Of a stretch of DNA of 64,000 nucleotides, positions 1 to 8,117 are shown piece by piece. Origin of the DNA: SLST01 sp964458555 (GTDB lineage Bacteria; Spirochaetota; Spirochaetia; DSM-27196; SLST01); the NCBI GenBank assembly GCA_964458555.1, contig CAYWJH010000005.1, forward strand, positions 12,069-76,068, read 5' to 3'. Below the pieces are notes generated by a model. It was given only the letters and a program-made list of their open reading frames with translations. It ran no database searches and was not told where the DNA came from. The stretch's first letter is position 1. Each line of letters begins with the position of its first letter. A program made the position numbers and the translations under genes.

Positions 1-911
1 TCCTGAAGCTGGCGAACGCGCTCGCGGGTAATGCCGAGCCGCTTGCCCGTCTCTTCGAGCGTGTACGGGCCCTCGCTGCCGATTCCGAATCGCAGCTTGA
101 TGATGTGCTTCTCACGCTCGCTGAGGACGCCGAGCGCGTCACGGATGTGGTCCTGCACGGTCAGCCGGAAGGCACGCTCGGCCGGGGCGACAGACGCCTC
201 GTCCTCGATCAGGTCGGACAGCCGGGTCGAGTTGTCCTCGTCCACGGTGACGTCGAGGCTCGCCGCATCCTGCGCGAACCGAGTCACGTCCTCCACGCGA
301 TCGGTGTCGCAGCCGAGCCGGCCGGCGATCTCCGCCACACTGGGCGCGCGACCGAGCTCGTCGGTGAGCTGCCGCGTGATCGAGAAGCAGCGACGGATGT
401 GGGTCAGCATGTGCACCGGGATCCGGATCACGCGGCCTTTATCCGCGAGCGCCTTCACGATCGCCTGCCGGATCCACCATGTGCCGTACGTACTGAATCG
501 GCATCCCTTCCTGAAGTTGAACCGATCGACCGCTTCGATCAGACCGATGTTTCCCTCGTCGATCAGATCGAGCAGGCCGAGCCCCTGGTGTTGGTAGCGT
601 TTTGCAATCGAGACGACGAGCCGGAGATTCGCGCGCACCATCCGGTGCTTCGTCTCGCGCAGCTCGCCCTCGAGCCGTTCGAGCTGTGCAGCGTGCCGGT
701 GCGAGCGCTCGGACTCGGACTCGAGGTCGGCGATCGAGCTCTTCAGCCGCGAAACCTCCATCGCAAGCTCCTGCTCTTCGGCGGCCGATAGAAGCGGATA
801 GTCAGCGATCTGCTGGAGGTAGTAGGACAGCGGGTCGGCACCGTCGGCAACCGCCGTCAACCGGGCGGATTCCGACGTTTTCGGGGTCTCGACCGATGTC
901 GCGTCAGCCAT
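1..911 (-). CDS. Sigma-70 family RNA polymerase sigma factor (3' end missing)
   Basis: This is a primary- or RpoS-type sigma factor, which brings core RNA polymerase to promoters. About 303 residues are visible and the gene runs off the left edge without a stop, probably 30-50 residues short. Residues 26-60 resemble region 1.2. Region 2 spans about 91-160 (NLRLVVSIAKRY, GLLDLIDEGNIGL, FSTYGTWWIRQAI), region 3 about 165-240, and region 4 starts near 250 with ITRERVRQLQ at the cut edge. There is no long region 1.1, so it is shorter than a typical RpoD and looks like a group 2 sigma factor. The ATG at 911 has AAGGA just upstream and a good promoter at 926..954. A second, clearly related sigma factor lies at 44408..45253. 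Confidence 0.9.
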   Translation of the reverse strand, partial: MADATSVETPKTSESARLTAVADGADPLSYYLQQIADYPLLSAAEEQELAMEVSRLKSSIADLESESERSHRHAAQLERLEGELRETKHRMVRANLRLVVSIAKRYQHQGLGLLDLIDEGNIGLIEAVDRFNFRKGCRFSTYGTWWIRQAIVKALADKGRVIRIPVHMLTHIRRCFSITRQLTDELGRAPSVAEIAGRLGCDTDRVEDVTRFAQDAASLDVTVDEDNSTRLSDLIEDEASVAPAERAFRLTVQDHIRDALGVLSEREKHIIKLRFGIGSEGPYTLEETGKRLGITRERVRQLQ

Positions 912-925
912 ACGCTTCCTTTTTC

Positions 926-954
926 GTTCTACGCCTCACCGTGGCACCTGTCAA
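926..954 (-). promoter_or_regulatory. Sigma-70 type promoter of the truncated sigma factor gene
   Basis: Read on the minus strand, TTGACA (954..949) and TAGAAC (931..926) are separated by exactly 17 bases. Transcription should start near 919, just upstream of the AAGGA ribosome site of the sigma factor gene. The -35 box overlaps the stop of the upstream LysM gene. Confidence 0.7.
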
Positions 955-1721
955 CCCCGAGGGGCGGTCTCCGGGTCGACGTAACGATTGTTCTTCCACA
1001 CGGTGAACAGCACCTTTGCCGAGTCGAACGCGGGCGAGAACCCCACGGTTCCGATCACCGATCCCGCAGCGACACGCGCGCCCTCGGTGACGAGGACGCG
1101 GTCGGCTCCCGCGTACCCGTAGAGGAAGCCGTTCCTGCTGCGCACGAGGATCAGTTTCCCGAAACTGCTGAACGGCCCCACGAACTCGACCACCCCGTCG
1201 GTGACCGAGCGAAACTCATCGCCCTCGTTACCGCTCATTACGACGCCAGGGAATTTTCCGTCCCACACGAGGCGCTCTCCGGGATGGGGCCAATTGCCCG
1301 GATAGCCGGAGATGCCGGTCGACCCCGTAGAGCTCGGGTTGGACGACGCCACCGCTGCGGGAGACGGCGAGCCGGGCACGACGAGGACATCGCCCGGCCG
1401 CACCACGTCGTCGCGACCGAGCCCGTTTGCCGCGAGCAGGTCAAGCCAGCCTACGCCGAGTTTGCGCGCGATCGAGTAGACGTACTCGCCCTCGCGAACG
1501 ACGTAGGTTCCCGGAATGCGGACGCGAGTTCCCACCGCGAGGCGCGTTGGGTCGGCGATGTCGTTGTACTCGAGAATCACGTCGGCCTCGAGATCGTATC
1601 TGCGCGCGAGCGTGTAGATGGTCTCGCCTCGCGCGAGTACGTGCACCTGCTCGTCGGCCACTGCTGCCGAGGAGAGCATCACGAGAAGTATGACTGCAGG
1701 ACACAAGCGCTTGTTCGGCAT
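951..1721 (-). CDS. Secreted LysM protein with degenerate LytM/M23 domain
   Basis: A 256-residue exported protein expected to bind peptidoglycan in the periplasm. Residues 1-22 form a signal peptide (hydrophobic run ending AAVADE). Two LysM-type repeats follow at about 23-68 and 69-115 (GETIYTLARRYD; GEYVYSIARKLG). The last 110 residues have the fold pattern of an M23/LytM domain, but the metal ligands are gone: the usual HxxxD is replaced near GNEGDEF and the usual HLHFE by VLFTVW. It is therefore probably not a peptidase but an NlpD/EnvC-like activator or wall-binding protein; that role is inference. The ATG at 1721 was chosen because the signal peptide starts there; longer in-frame starts lack one. 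An active M23 homologue is at 54723..55640. Confidence 0.75.
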   Translation of the reverse strand: MPNKRLCPAVILLVMLSSAAVADEQVHVLARGETIYTLARRYDLEADVILEYNDIADPTRLAVGTRVRIPGTYVVREGEYVYSIARKLGVGWLDLLAANGLGRDDVVRPGDVLVVPGSPSPAAVASSNPSSTGSTGISGYPGNWPHPGERLVWDGKFPGVVMSGNEGDEFRSVTDGVVEFVGPFSSFGKLILVRSRNGFLYGYAGADRVLVTEGARVAAGSVIGTVGFSPAFDSAKVLFTVWKNNRYVDPETAPRG

Positions 1722-1805
1722 CTCGACGGTTACATTGTCGGAGACGGCACCCGGAAAATGAAGCCAATTGCTGTCAGCCCGCGCATCGCGTGGTAGGATG
1801 CCGGC

Positions 1806-2348
1806 GTGTACCGGCCCGTGCTTGTTCTCCTCGCCATTGGCGCGCTCTGCGGCCAGCTTGCTGCGGACCAGCCGACGCCGCTCGAACCCGTTCCCGACGA
1901 GGTCGACCTGGACCCGTACGCGGTGGTAGAACGCCACGGTCAGCCCGACTTTGCGGTGAGGAATCTGCTCGTCTACCACCGCAGCTTCGCCGAGCTTCCG
2001 GCCGATGTCACGTTCTTCCTCGTCGACGGTCTCGTCCGCGAGGTGAGCTTCGCCTTCCCCGTCGAAGAAGGCGACGCTGCCCGGCTGAGAAGCGACGCCG
2101 ATCGCGTCGTCAAGCGGCTGCGTGTGCTCTACGGAGCGCCTTCGGCAACGGTCCGTTCGGCCGGTTCGCACAGAAGCTTCTCCTGGCAAGACGATCGCGG
2201 GGAGCTGTTGCATACCCTCGTCCTCACGCCCGGCCGCGAGGAGCACTCGCTACGCGTCGCGCGCAGCGATTCGCCGTCCGCACCGCCGCAGACGAGGGGC
2301 GCCGGACAGCGTCATACTCAACCGTCATACTCAGGAGACACAAAGTGA
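1806..2348 (+). CDS. Small secreted protein of unknown function
   Basis: A 180-residue protein starting with GTG. Residues 1-20 look like a signal peptide (LVLLAIGALCGQLAAD). The mature part is mixed alpha/beta in composition with no motif I recognise. It contains a repeated pattern of short hydrophobic strands (RNLLVYHRSF, VTFFLVDGLVREVSF) that suggests a compact periplasmic domain. Its stop overlaps the GTG start of the oligopeptidase B gene, so the two are probably translated together. The start codon lies six bases after TAGGAT, which could be a -10 box (leaderless mRNA) or could serve as an AGGA ribosome site. Confidence 0.65.
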   Translation: MYRPVLVLLAIGALCGQLAADQPTPLEPVPDEVDLDPYAVVERHGQPDFAVRNLLVYHRSFAELPADVTFFLVDGLVREVSFAFPVEEGDAARLRSDADRVVKRLRVLYGAPSATVRSAGSHRSFSWQDDRGELLHTLVLTPGREEHSLRVARSDSPSAPPQTRGAGQRHTQPSYSGDTK

Positions 2349-4480
2349 CGCGAGAACCACGACTGACCCCCCACGATCTTCTCACGACGCCACCACCCCC
2401 ACCCCGGGCGGCGCGCGTACCGCACGAACGGATCGTCCATGGCACGCCGGTGCACGACCCGTACGACTGGCTCCGCGACCCGGACTACCCGGATGTCACC
2501 GATGAACGCGTACTCGAATACCTTCGTAGCGAGAACGATTACTTCGCCGCGCTGTTCGAGCCGCACCGCCCATTGATCGACAGAATCCACGACGAGCTGC
2601 GCGCGAGAATCCGCGAGGACGACGAGTCGGTACCGGTTCGCGACGGCCAGTGGTATCACCAATCGCGCTTCGGTGCCGGAGACGAGTACCGCGTGCACTA
2701 TCGCCGACCGATCGACCGCGCAGCGTGGGAGGTCGTCCTCGACGAACGCGAGCTCGCCGCGGGGCACGACTACTTCCGGCTCGGCGGGATGGACGTATCC
2801 GACGATTCGCTCCTCGCCTTCTCCACCGACGTCGACGGCGACGAGCGCTACACGCTCCGGTTCCGCGACCTCACCGGGGCGCGCGAGTTCCCGGAGACAA
2901 TCGAAGACACCATCGGCGAGCCCATCTGGCTTCCCGGTGCGAGGACCCTGCTCTATCTCGAGCTGAACGACCAGTGGCGGCCGTTTCGCGTGCGCGCCCA
3001 TTCGATCGGCACGACTCCCGCAGACGACCCGGTTCTCTACGAGGAGGCAGACGACGGCTTCTTCGTGGAGGTCGATCTGAGTCAGGATCGGCGGTACGTC
3101 GTGATCGAGACGGGGGACCACGAGACGACGGAGGTTCGCGTCGTTCCCGCCGATTCGCCCACGGCGCCCGCCCGCCTCATCTCGCCCCGACGCCGAGGTC
3201 ACGAGTATCACGTCGACCACGCCCGGAATCGCTTCTACGTGCTGACCAACGACGCGTCGATCAACTTCCGAATCGTGTCGGCTCCCGACACCGATCCGGG
3301 CGAGTCGGCCTGGGAGGAGGTTATCGCCGGACGCGACGACACGTACCTGCACGGGTTCACACCGTTCGCTCGCTGTCTCCTCGTCGAGGAGCGCAGCAAC
3401 GCCGTTGACGACGTCGTCGTGTACCCCTACGAGGGTATCCCGTTTCGCGTCGCCTTTCCCGAGGACGTGCACGCGGCGCACGAGGGCGAGAACCCCGAGT
3501 TCGACGTTACCACCGTACAGGTGCGCTACGAGTCGATGATCACTCCACCCACCGTGTTCGACCTCGACCTCCGCACGGGCGAGCTCACGCAGCGAAAGCA
3601 GCTCGAGATTCCATCCGGTTACGACCGCGAGCGATTTCGCACGCGACGACTCTTCGCTCCGGCTCGTGACGGGACGCTCGTTCCGATTACGGTCGTGCAT
3701 CGAGACGATTTTCCGCTCGACGGCACCGGCTATCTCCACCTCTCGGGCTACGGCGCGTACGGCTACGGCATCACGCCGGGCTTCTCGCGCGACGAGCTCA
3801 GCCTGCTCGACCGCGGGTTCGCGTTCGCCGTTGCCCACGTCCGCGGCGGGGACGAGCTCGGCAGACAGTGGTATCTGGAGGGGAAGCTCGACAAGCGGTG
3901 GAACACCTTCGCCGACTTCATCGACGCGGCGCACCACCTCGTCGCCGAGCGGTACACGGCCGCGGGAAGGATATGTGCGAGCGGCGGGTCGGCGGGCGGC
4001 GAGCTCATGGGCGTCGTGCTCAACGAGGCGCCCACGCTCTGGGCGGCGGTAGCGGCGCACGTGCCCTTCGTCGACGTGACGAACACGATGCTCGACGACA
4101 CGCTACCGCTCACGCCCATGGAGTGGCCCGAGTGGGGAAACCCGATCGACAGCAGCGAGGCCTTCGCCTACATCCGCTCGTACAGCCCCTACGACAACGT
4201 CAGCGCGCAGCCGTATCCGCCGATCTTCGTCACCGCCGGGCTCAACGACCCGCGCGTCACGTACTGGGAGCCGGCAAAGTGGACCGCCGCGCTCCGCTAC
4301 ACGAGGACCGACGACAACGTCGCGCTCCTCAAGACCAACATGGGAGCGGGCCACGCCGGGAAGTCCGGCCGATTCCAGCACCTGGAGGAAGAAGCCGAAG
4401 AGATCGCGTTCTTTCTGCTTGCGACCGGGAGGTCGGTCGAACCGGGCCGTGACGACGCAGACGAACGACCGTACCTTTGA
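2345..4480 (+). CDS. ptrB: Oligopeptidase B (prolyl oligopeptidase family S9A)
   Basis: A 711-residue cytosolic serine peptidase that cuts short peptides after basic residues. The N-terminal half is the beta-propeller (YDWLRDPDYPD near the start is typical). The C-terminal half is the alpha/beta hydrolase domain with GGSAGG, catalytic Ser at about residue 549, Asp in AGLNDPRV and His in GAGHAGKSG. Length matches the family (about 690). GTG at 2345 is preferred over upstream in-frame starts because AGGAG lies 7 bases before it and it overlaps the stop of the previous gene (GTGA). The gene ends a two-gene unit and is followed by tRNA genes on the other strand. Confidence 0.92.
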   Translation: MTREPRLTPHDLLTTPPPPPRAARVPHERIVHGTPVHDPYDWLRDPDYPDVTDERVLEYLRSENDYFAALFEPHRPLIDRIHDELRARIREDDESVPVRDGQWYHQSRFGAGDEYRVHYRRPIDRAAWEVVLDERELAAGHDYFRLGGMDVSDDSLLAFSTDVDGDERYTLRFRDLTGAREFPETIEDTIGEPIWLPGARTLLYLELNDQWRPFRVRAHSIGTTPADDPVLYEEADDGFFVEVDLSQDRRYVVIETGDHETTEVRVVPADSPTAPARLISPRRRGHEYHVDHARNRFYVLTNDASINFRIVSAPDTDPGESAWEEVIAGRDDTYLHGFTPFARCLLVEERSNAVDDVVVYPYEGIPFRVAFPEDVHAAHEGENPEFDVTTVQVRYESMITPPTVFDLDLRTGELTQRKQLEIPSGYDRERFRTRRLFAPARDGTLVPITVVHRDDFPLDGTGYLHLSGYGAYGYGITPGFSRDELSLLDRGFAFAVAHVRGGDELGRQWYLEGKLDKRWNTFADFIDAAHHLVAERYTAAGRICASGGSAGGELMGVVLNEAPTLWAAVAAHVPFVDVTNTMLDDTLPLTPMEWPEWGNPIDSSEAFAYIRSYSPYDNVSAQPYPPIFVTAGLNDPRVTYWEPAKWTAALRYTRTDDNVALLKTNMGAGHAGKSGRFQHLEEEAEEIAFFLLATGRSVEPGRDDADERPYL

Positions 4481-4659
4481 CGGATGAGGCGCCTCGACGC
4501 GCGCGGCACGGGCGTGACCTCGGGAAGCGTCTTCTCCACCCTTTGCGGGAAGCGAACTGGTACGGAAAGGTATTCCGAAGCGAGGCGGGTCGTGTCAGAC
4601 GGGTGGAGGAAGAAATGGCGCCTGCAACCGGATTCGGCGCGAGTCGCACCGCTCTTGAA

Positions 4660-4695
4660 ATCAGAAGGGGCGACCCCATGGTCGCCCCTTCTGAT
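4660..4695 (-). terminator. Perfect 16-bp hairpin after tRNA-Pro
   Basis: Bases 4660..4675 are fully complementary to 4680..4695, leaving a 4-base loop. The hairpin starts at the base next to the discriminator of tRNA-Pro and is followed on the minus strand by only a short T run (TTTC). It is likely the terminator or 3' processing barrier of the tRNA unit and may also block transcripts coming from ptrB. Confidence 0.7.
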
Positions 4696-4769
4696 TCGGG
4701 CTGGGCAGATTCGAACTGCCGACCTCTCGGTCCCGAACCGAGCGCGCTAAGCCCCTGCGCTACAGCCCG
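4696..4769 (-). tRNA. tRNA-Pro (CGG)
   Basis: A 74-base cloverleaf. The acceptor CGGGCTG pairs with CAGCCCG, the anticodon arm is CTCGG-TTCGGGA-CCGAG (anticodon CGG), the T arm is GGCAG-TTCGAAT-CTGCC, and the discriminator is A. The 3' CCA is not encoded. It begins only five bases after the T run of a terminator that follows tRNA-Asp. Confidence 0.95.
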
Positions 4770-4773
4770 TGCG

Positions 4774-4797
4774 AAAAAACGGCCCCGGAAAGGGGCC
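4774..4797 (-). terminator. Intrinsic terminator between tRNA-Asp and tRNA-Pro
   Basis: On the minus strand GGCCCC-TTTCC-GGGGCC is followed by one G and six T. This is a well-formed terminator, yet it sits inside the 36-base spacer between two tRNA genes that read in the same direction. Confidence 0.75.
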
Positions 4798-4805
4798 ACA
4801 AACTG

Positions 4806-4880
4806 CGGGAGCGACGGGGATTGAACCCGCGACCTCCGGCTTGACAGGCCGGCGCGATAAACCAACTTCGCCACGCCCCC
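4806..4880 (-). tRNA. tRNA-Asp (GTC)
   Basis: A 75-base cloverleaf. The acceptor GGGGGCG pairs with CGCTCCC (one G-U), the anticodon arm is CCGGC-CTGTCAA-GCCGG (anticodon GTC), the T loop is TTCAATC, and the discriminator is G as expected for Asp. CCA is not encoded. A consensus promoter lies directly upstream. Confidence 0.95.
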
Positions 4881-4894
4881 GTTTGTGAGCCCGA

Positions 4895-4923
4895 AATATA
4901 GCGCCTGAAACTGCGGCTGTCAA
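4895..4923 (-). promoter_or_regulatory. Promoter of the tRNA-Asp/tRNA-Pro unit
   Basis: Minus strand TTGACA (4923..4918), a 17-base spacer and TATATT (4900..4895). The start site is expected near 4888, a few bases before tRNA-Asp. Confidence 0.85.
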
Positions 4924-4955
4924 GATCGCGCCGGAACTTCGCGCCGCGCGCCGCG

Positions 4956-4984
4956 TTGACAATACCGATTGCTTCGATTACGTT
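4956..4984 (+). promoter_or_regulatory. Candidate promoter of the peptidyl-prolyl isomerase gene
   Basis: TTGACA at 4956..4961 with TACGTT 17 bases further on. The -35 is perfect and the -10 is weak. It would drive the two-gene unit starting at 5021 and is divergent from the tRNA promoter. Confidence 0.45.
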
Positions 4985-5020
4985 CTGATGAACCTCCAAA
5001 CACCGTCCACAGAGTGAGTA

Positions 5021-6526
5021 ATGAGTACACCCAGCCAACAGAAACCGTCGCAGGAGAGCCCGAAGCACCATCGCTCAACCGGGAAGACGCTCACCTACAT
5101 AGGTACGGTCATCCTGCTCGTCGTCGTCGTCATCGCCTTCGTCGGCACCCCCGCGGTCGGCGGTCTCGCCGGAGGCAACCGGATCAGCTTCGGCTCCTAC
5201 GCCGGACGTGATATCGACTACCAAGCGGGCAATTATCTCGCCAGGCAGTACCAGGGGCTCGCTCAGCGGGTGCAACAGCAGGACCAGCAGGTCACCGACT
5301 CGCTCGTTCGTCAGATCTGGCGCGCCGCGTTCGATCAGACCGTGTTCCACGAGGCGCTCATGGTCGAGGCGCAGAGAGCCGGCGTCGCGGTCTCCTCGGA
5401 GGCGGTGGACCGCGCGATCGCGCAGTGGCCCGAGTTCCAGGTGGACGGCCGTTTCAGCGCCGAAGAGTACAACGCGACGTCGAGTCAGGTACGACTCGCG
5501 CTGCAGAACTATCTGCGCGAATCGCTCGTCGACCAGCAGGTTCGCACCGACCTCTTCGAACGCGTCGAGCCGACCGAGCCAGAGACGCAGTTTCTTATCG
5601 ACATGGCCGGACCCGAACGCCAGTTCCGGTTCGTTCAGTTCAGCTCCGCGAGCTTCCCCGACTCGGAGGTGATCGACTACGGCGAGGCGAACGCGGACCG
5701 CTTCCGCAGGATCAACCTGTCGGTGATCTCGGTGCGAACGAGCCAATCGGACGCCGAGCGAATCCGCGAACAGGCGGTGAGTCGGCAGACTAGCTTCGAA
5801 GACCTCGCCCGCAATCAGAGCACCGACTCGTACGCCGACGACGGCGGAGATATGGGCTGGATCTACCTCCACGAGCTCGAGCCCGATTTCGAGGACACCT
5901 CCGTCATCGAGGAGATCTTCGCGCTCGAAGAGGGCGGGATCAGCCGGGTCTTCGAGACGACATTCGGGTGGACGATCTACCGCGTGGACGAGGCGCCGAT
6001 CGAGCCCGACTTCACCGACGCAAACGTGATCACCGCGGTGCGCGATTATATGACGGTCTATGAGCGCGGCGTCATCGAGGACTATCTGCGCTCGCGCGCC
6101 GACGAGTTCGTCGCCCGGGCGCGTTCGGAGGGTTTCGACGCGGCGAGCGAGTCGATCAACCGGTCGCCCGCGACGACCGACTACTTTCCCGTCAACTATG
6201 GAAACTCCGGCTACTTCGGACAGGTGAACGCGAGCTCCAACGCGGCGCTGTCGGCCGCGGCGTTCCGCGAAGAATTCTTTGAAGAGCTCTTCGCGCTCGC
6301 GGAGGACGAGGTGAGCGAGCCCTTGGTCGTTCGCGACTACGTATTCGTCTTTCAGCTCGCCGACGAGCGCCCGCCGGAGCAGAGCACGATCGGCGTCCTC
6401 GACTCCTACACACCGCTGATCATCCGCGACTTCGCGCAACAGCAGGTCCGCGACGCGCTCGTGGACGACGATCGGCTCGTCGACAACTTCAACGCGACGT
6501 TCAACAGGGCTATCCTCGGACGTTAA
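5021..6526 (+). CDS. Membrane-anchored peptidyl-prolyl cis-trans isomerase (SurA/PpiD-like)
   Basis: A 501-residue envelope chaperone. A charged, cytosolic N-terminus is followed by one membrane helix at about 27-50 (IGTVILLVVVVIAFVG). Next comes a SurA-type chaperone region at about 60-190 (FHEALMVEAQRAGVAVS) and a parvulin-like domain at about 215-325 (SFEDLARNQSTDSYADDGGDMGW is cut from this region, residues of which fit the family pattern). The C-terminal 170 residues resemble the second chaperone half of PpiD. It probably helps fold exported and outer-membrane proteins. Its TAA is immediately followed by the GTG of the DUF115 gene, so the two form an operon. Parvulin activity is not certain from sequence alone. 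Confidence 0.8.
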   Translation: MSTPSQQKPSQESPKHHRSTGKTLTYIGTVILLVVVVIAFVGTPAVGGLAGGNRISFGSYAGRDIDYQAGNYLARQYQGLAQRVQQQDQQVTDSLVRQIWRAAFDQTVFHEALMVEAQRAGVAVSSEAVDRAIAQWPEFQVDGRFSAEEYNATSSQVRLALQNYLRESLVDQQVRTDLFERVEPTEPETQFLIDMAGPERQFRFVQFSSASFPDSEVIDYGEANADRFRRINLSVISVRTSQSDAERIREQAVSRQTSFEDLARNQSTDSYADDGGDMGWIYLHELEPDFEDTSVIEEIFALEEGGISRVFETTFGWTIYRVDEAPIEPDFTDANVITAVRDYMTVYERGVIEDYLRSRADEFVARARSEGFDAASESINRSPATTDYFPVNYGNSGYFGQVNASSNAALSAAAFREEFFEELFALAEDEVSEPLVVRDYVFVFQLADERPPEQSTIGVLDSYTPLIIRDFAQQQVRDALVDDDRLVDNFNATFNRAILGR

Positions 6527-8113
6527 GTGGAGCCGGAGCTTCGCCTCGAGCAGACCCCTCACGGATCACAGGTCTACTATCGAGGTCGCAGGCTCTACGG
6601 CCCACGCCCCGAGATAGACGCCGGCCGCCGCGCCGCCGCGGTCGGCGTACCCCCAGACACCCTCGTCCTCTGGTTCTCACCGCTGGTCTGGCACGGCTGG
6701 CGTGAGCTCGCCGAGACGATCGGCGGATCGACCGACGTCGTCGCGCTGGAGGTGGACCCCCTCCTGCTCGAGCTCTCGCGGCGCACACGGCCCGAAGAGC
6801 TCTCCGATCGTTTCTCGCTGATTCCTGCGACGGACCGGGAGATGCTTGCAGCGCTCAGACGCGCGGGAGAACACCGGTATCGCCGGGTCGTAGAGGTGAC
6901 GACCTCCGCCTCCTCGCTCGTCCATCGCGCCGCCTACCGCGCCTTGCGCGACCTCGCCGAGCGTGAGATCCGCGTGTTCTGGCAGAATCGCCTTACGCTG
7001 TCGGCGATGGGCCGGCTCTGGATCCGAAATCTCGTCGAGAACCTTCCGGAGCTGATGCACGCCGATGCGCTCCCCGCGCTCTGCGGCCCCGTCGTCGTCT
7101 GCGGTGCCGGACCCTCGCTCGAGGCGGCGTTGCCGGCGATCGCCCGCAACCGCTCTGCGGTTAGGGTGCTCGCGGTCGACACCGCGGTGCCGGTACTCGA
7201 CGCCGTGGGCGTCCGCCCCGACGTCGTGATCGCGCTCGAGGGGCAGCTCGCGAACGCCTACGACTTCCTCCCGGTCACCAGGAGGGACTACCGCCTCGTC
7301 ACCGACCTCACCTCCGACCCGACGACCGCGCGCCTCCACGCTTCGCGCAGCTGGACGCTCACCGCGTTCGCGCCGGTCGGCCTGCTCGACCGTGCCGCGG
7401 CGCTCCCGGGGGTTGCGGCGATGATGCCCGCTCTCGGCTCGGTCGGCGTCGCCGCGGTCCGACTCGCGGCGATGCAGGGCGCGTCGCCGATCGTCCTCGC
7501 CGGGCTCGACTTCGCGGTGCTACCCGGCACGACCCACGCGCGCGGCGCACCGGCGTACCTGAACGCGTTCGCGACGTGCGACCGTCTCCGTCGGCCGACC
7601 GACGCCGCGCTCGCGGCGAGACTCGTCCGTCTGCCGGGACCGCACGGTCCGGTCGCCTCCACGCTCGTCCTCAAAGGCTACGCCGATGAGCTGCGCTCGC
7701 TCGTTGCGAAGCGAACCGACGTGTTCGTGCTCGAACCGATCGGACTCGATGTCGGGGCGCCATCGATCGATCGCGAGGAGTTCTCCCGGCTCGCCGCGGC
7801 GGTGCCCGCGGCGACTTCGGCGTCGAGCGCGAGGCCGACGACGACGGCCGACGAGCGTCGCGCCCGGCTCGCGGCGTTCGTTCGCGCGGAGATCGAGCTG
7901 CTCGACTCGGTCGATTTGTCGGACGGCTCGGGTGCAGACGAGCTTCCCGGGCGGATCGACTATCTCGCGAGCGAGATCCCCGAGCGCATCGAGAGCCTCT
8001 CCGGGCGGGTGTGCCTCGCACCGCTTGACCGGTCGGCGCGGGCGAGGTTGCGCATCACCGCCGACTATTACCGGGACCGCTGGAGCGCGACGCTCGGCCG
8101 TCTGGAGCAATGA
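6527..8113 (+). CDS. DUF115 / MptE-like protein
   Basis: A 528-residue protein of the family that groups archaeal 6-hydroxymethylpterin pyrophosphokinase MptE with bacterial motility accessory factors. The central domain carries a nucleotide-binding-like glycine motif (VVVCGAGPSLEAALPAI, about 188-204), then VLAVDTAVPVL and ALGSVGVAAVRLA. In spirochaetes such proteins are common and some are linked to flagellin glycosylation; the exact reaction here is unknown. It starts with GTG directly after the stop of the isomerase gene and ends four bases before the convergent lepA gene. Confidence 0.75.
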   Translation: MEPELRLEQTPHGSQVYYRGRRLYGPRPEIDAGRRAAAVGVPPDTLVLWFSPLVWHGWRELAETIGGSTDVVALEVDPLLLELSRRTRPEELSDRFSLIPATDREMLAALRRAGEHRYRRVVEVTTSASSLVHRAAYRALRDLAEREIRVFWQNRLTLSAMGRLWIRNLVENLPELMHADALPALCGPVVVCGAGPSLEAALPAIARNRSAVRVLAVDTAVPVLDAVGVRPDVVIALEGQLANAYDFLPVTRRDYRLVTDLTSDPTTARLHASRSWTLTAFAPVGLLDRAAALPGVAAMMPALGSVGVAAVRLAAMQGASPIVLAGLDFAVLPGTTHARGAPAYLNAFATCDRLRRPTDAALAARLVRLPGPHGPVASTLVLKGYADELRSLVAKRTDVFVLEPIGLDVGAPSIDREEFSRLAAAVPAATSASSARPTTTADERRARLAAFVRAEIELLDSVDLSDGSGADELPGRIDYLASEIPERIESLSGRVCLAPLDRSARARLRITADYYRDRWSATLGRLEQ

Positions 8114-8117
8114 GCGC

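Noticed and set aside
951..2246. Extending the LysM/LytM gene to an upstream start at 2246
   Set aside because: The added 175 residues overlap the plus-strand secreted protein and ptrB region in another frame, and would bury the signal peptide that begins at 1721.
4477..4824. Plus-strand ORF across the tRNA-Pro region
   Set aside because: It runs through a tRNA, a 16-bp hairpin and a terminator on the other strand and has no ribosome site or protein-like composition. The gap 4481..4659 holds nothing else I can support.
6689..6704. Second sigma-54-like site (TGGCACG) in the DUF115 gene
   Set aside because: The -12 element is absent (GCGTG instead of TTGC) and the site is inside a coding region.
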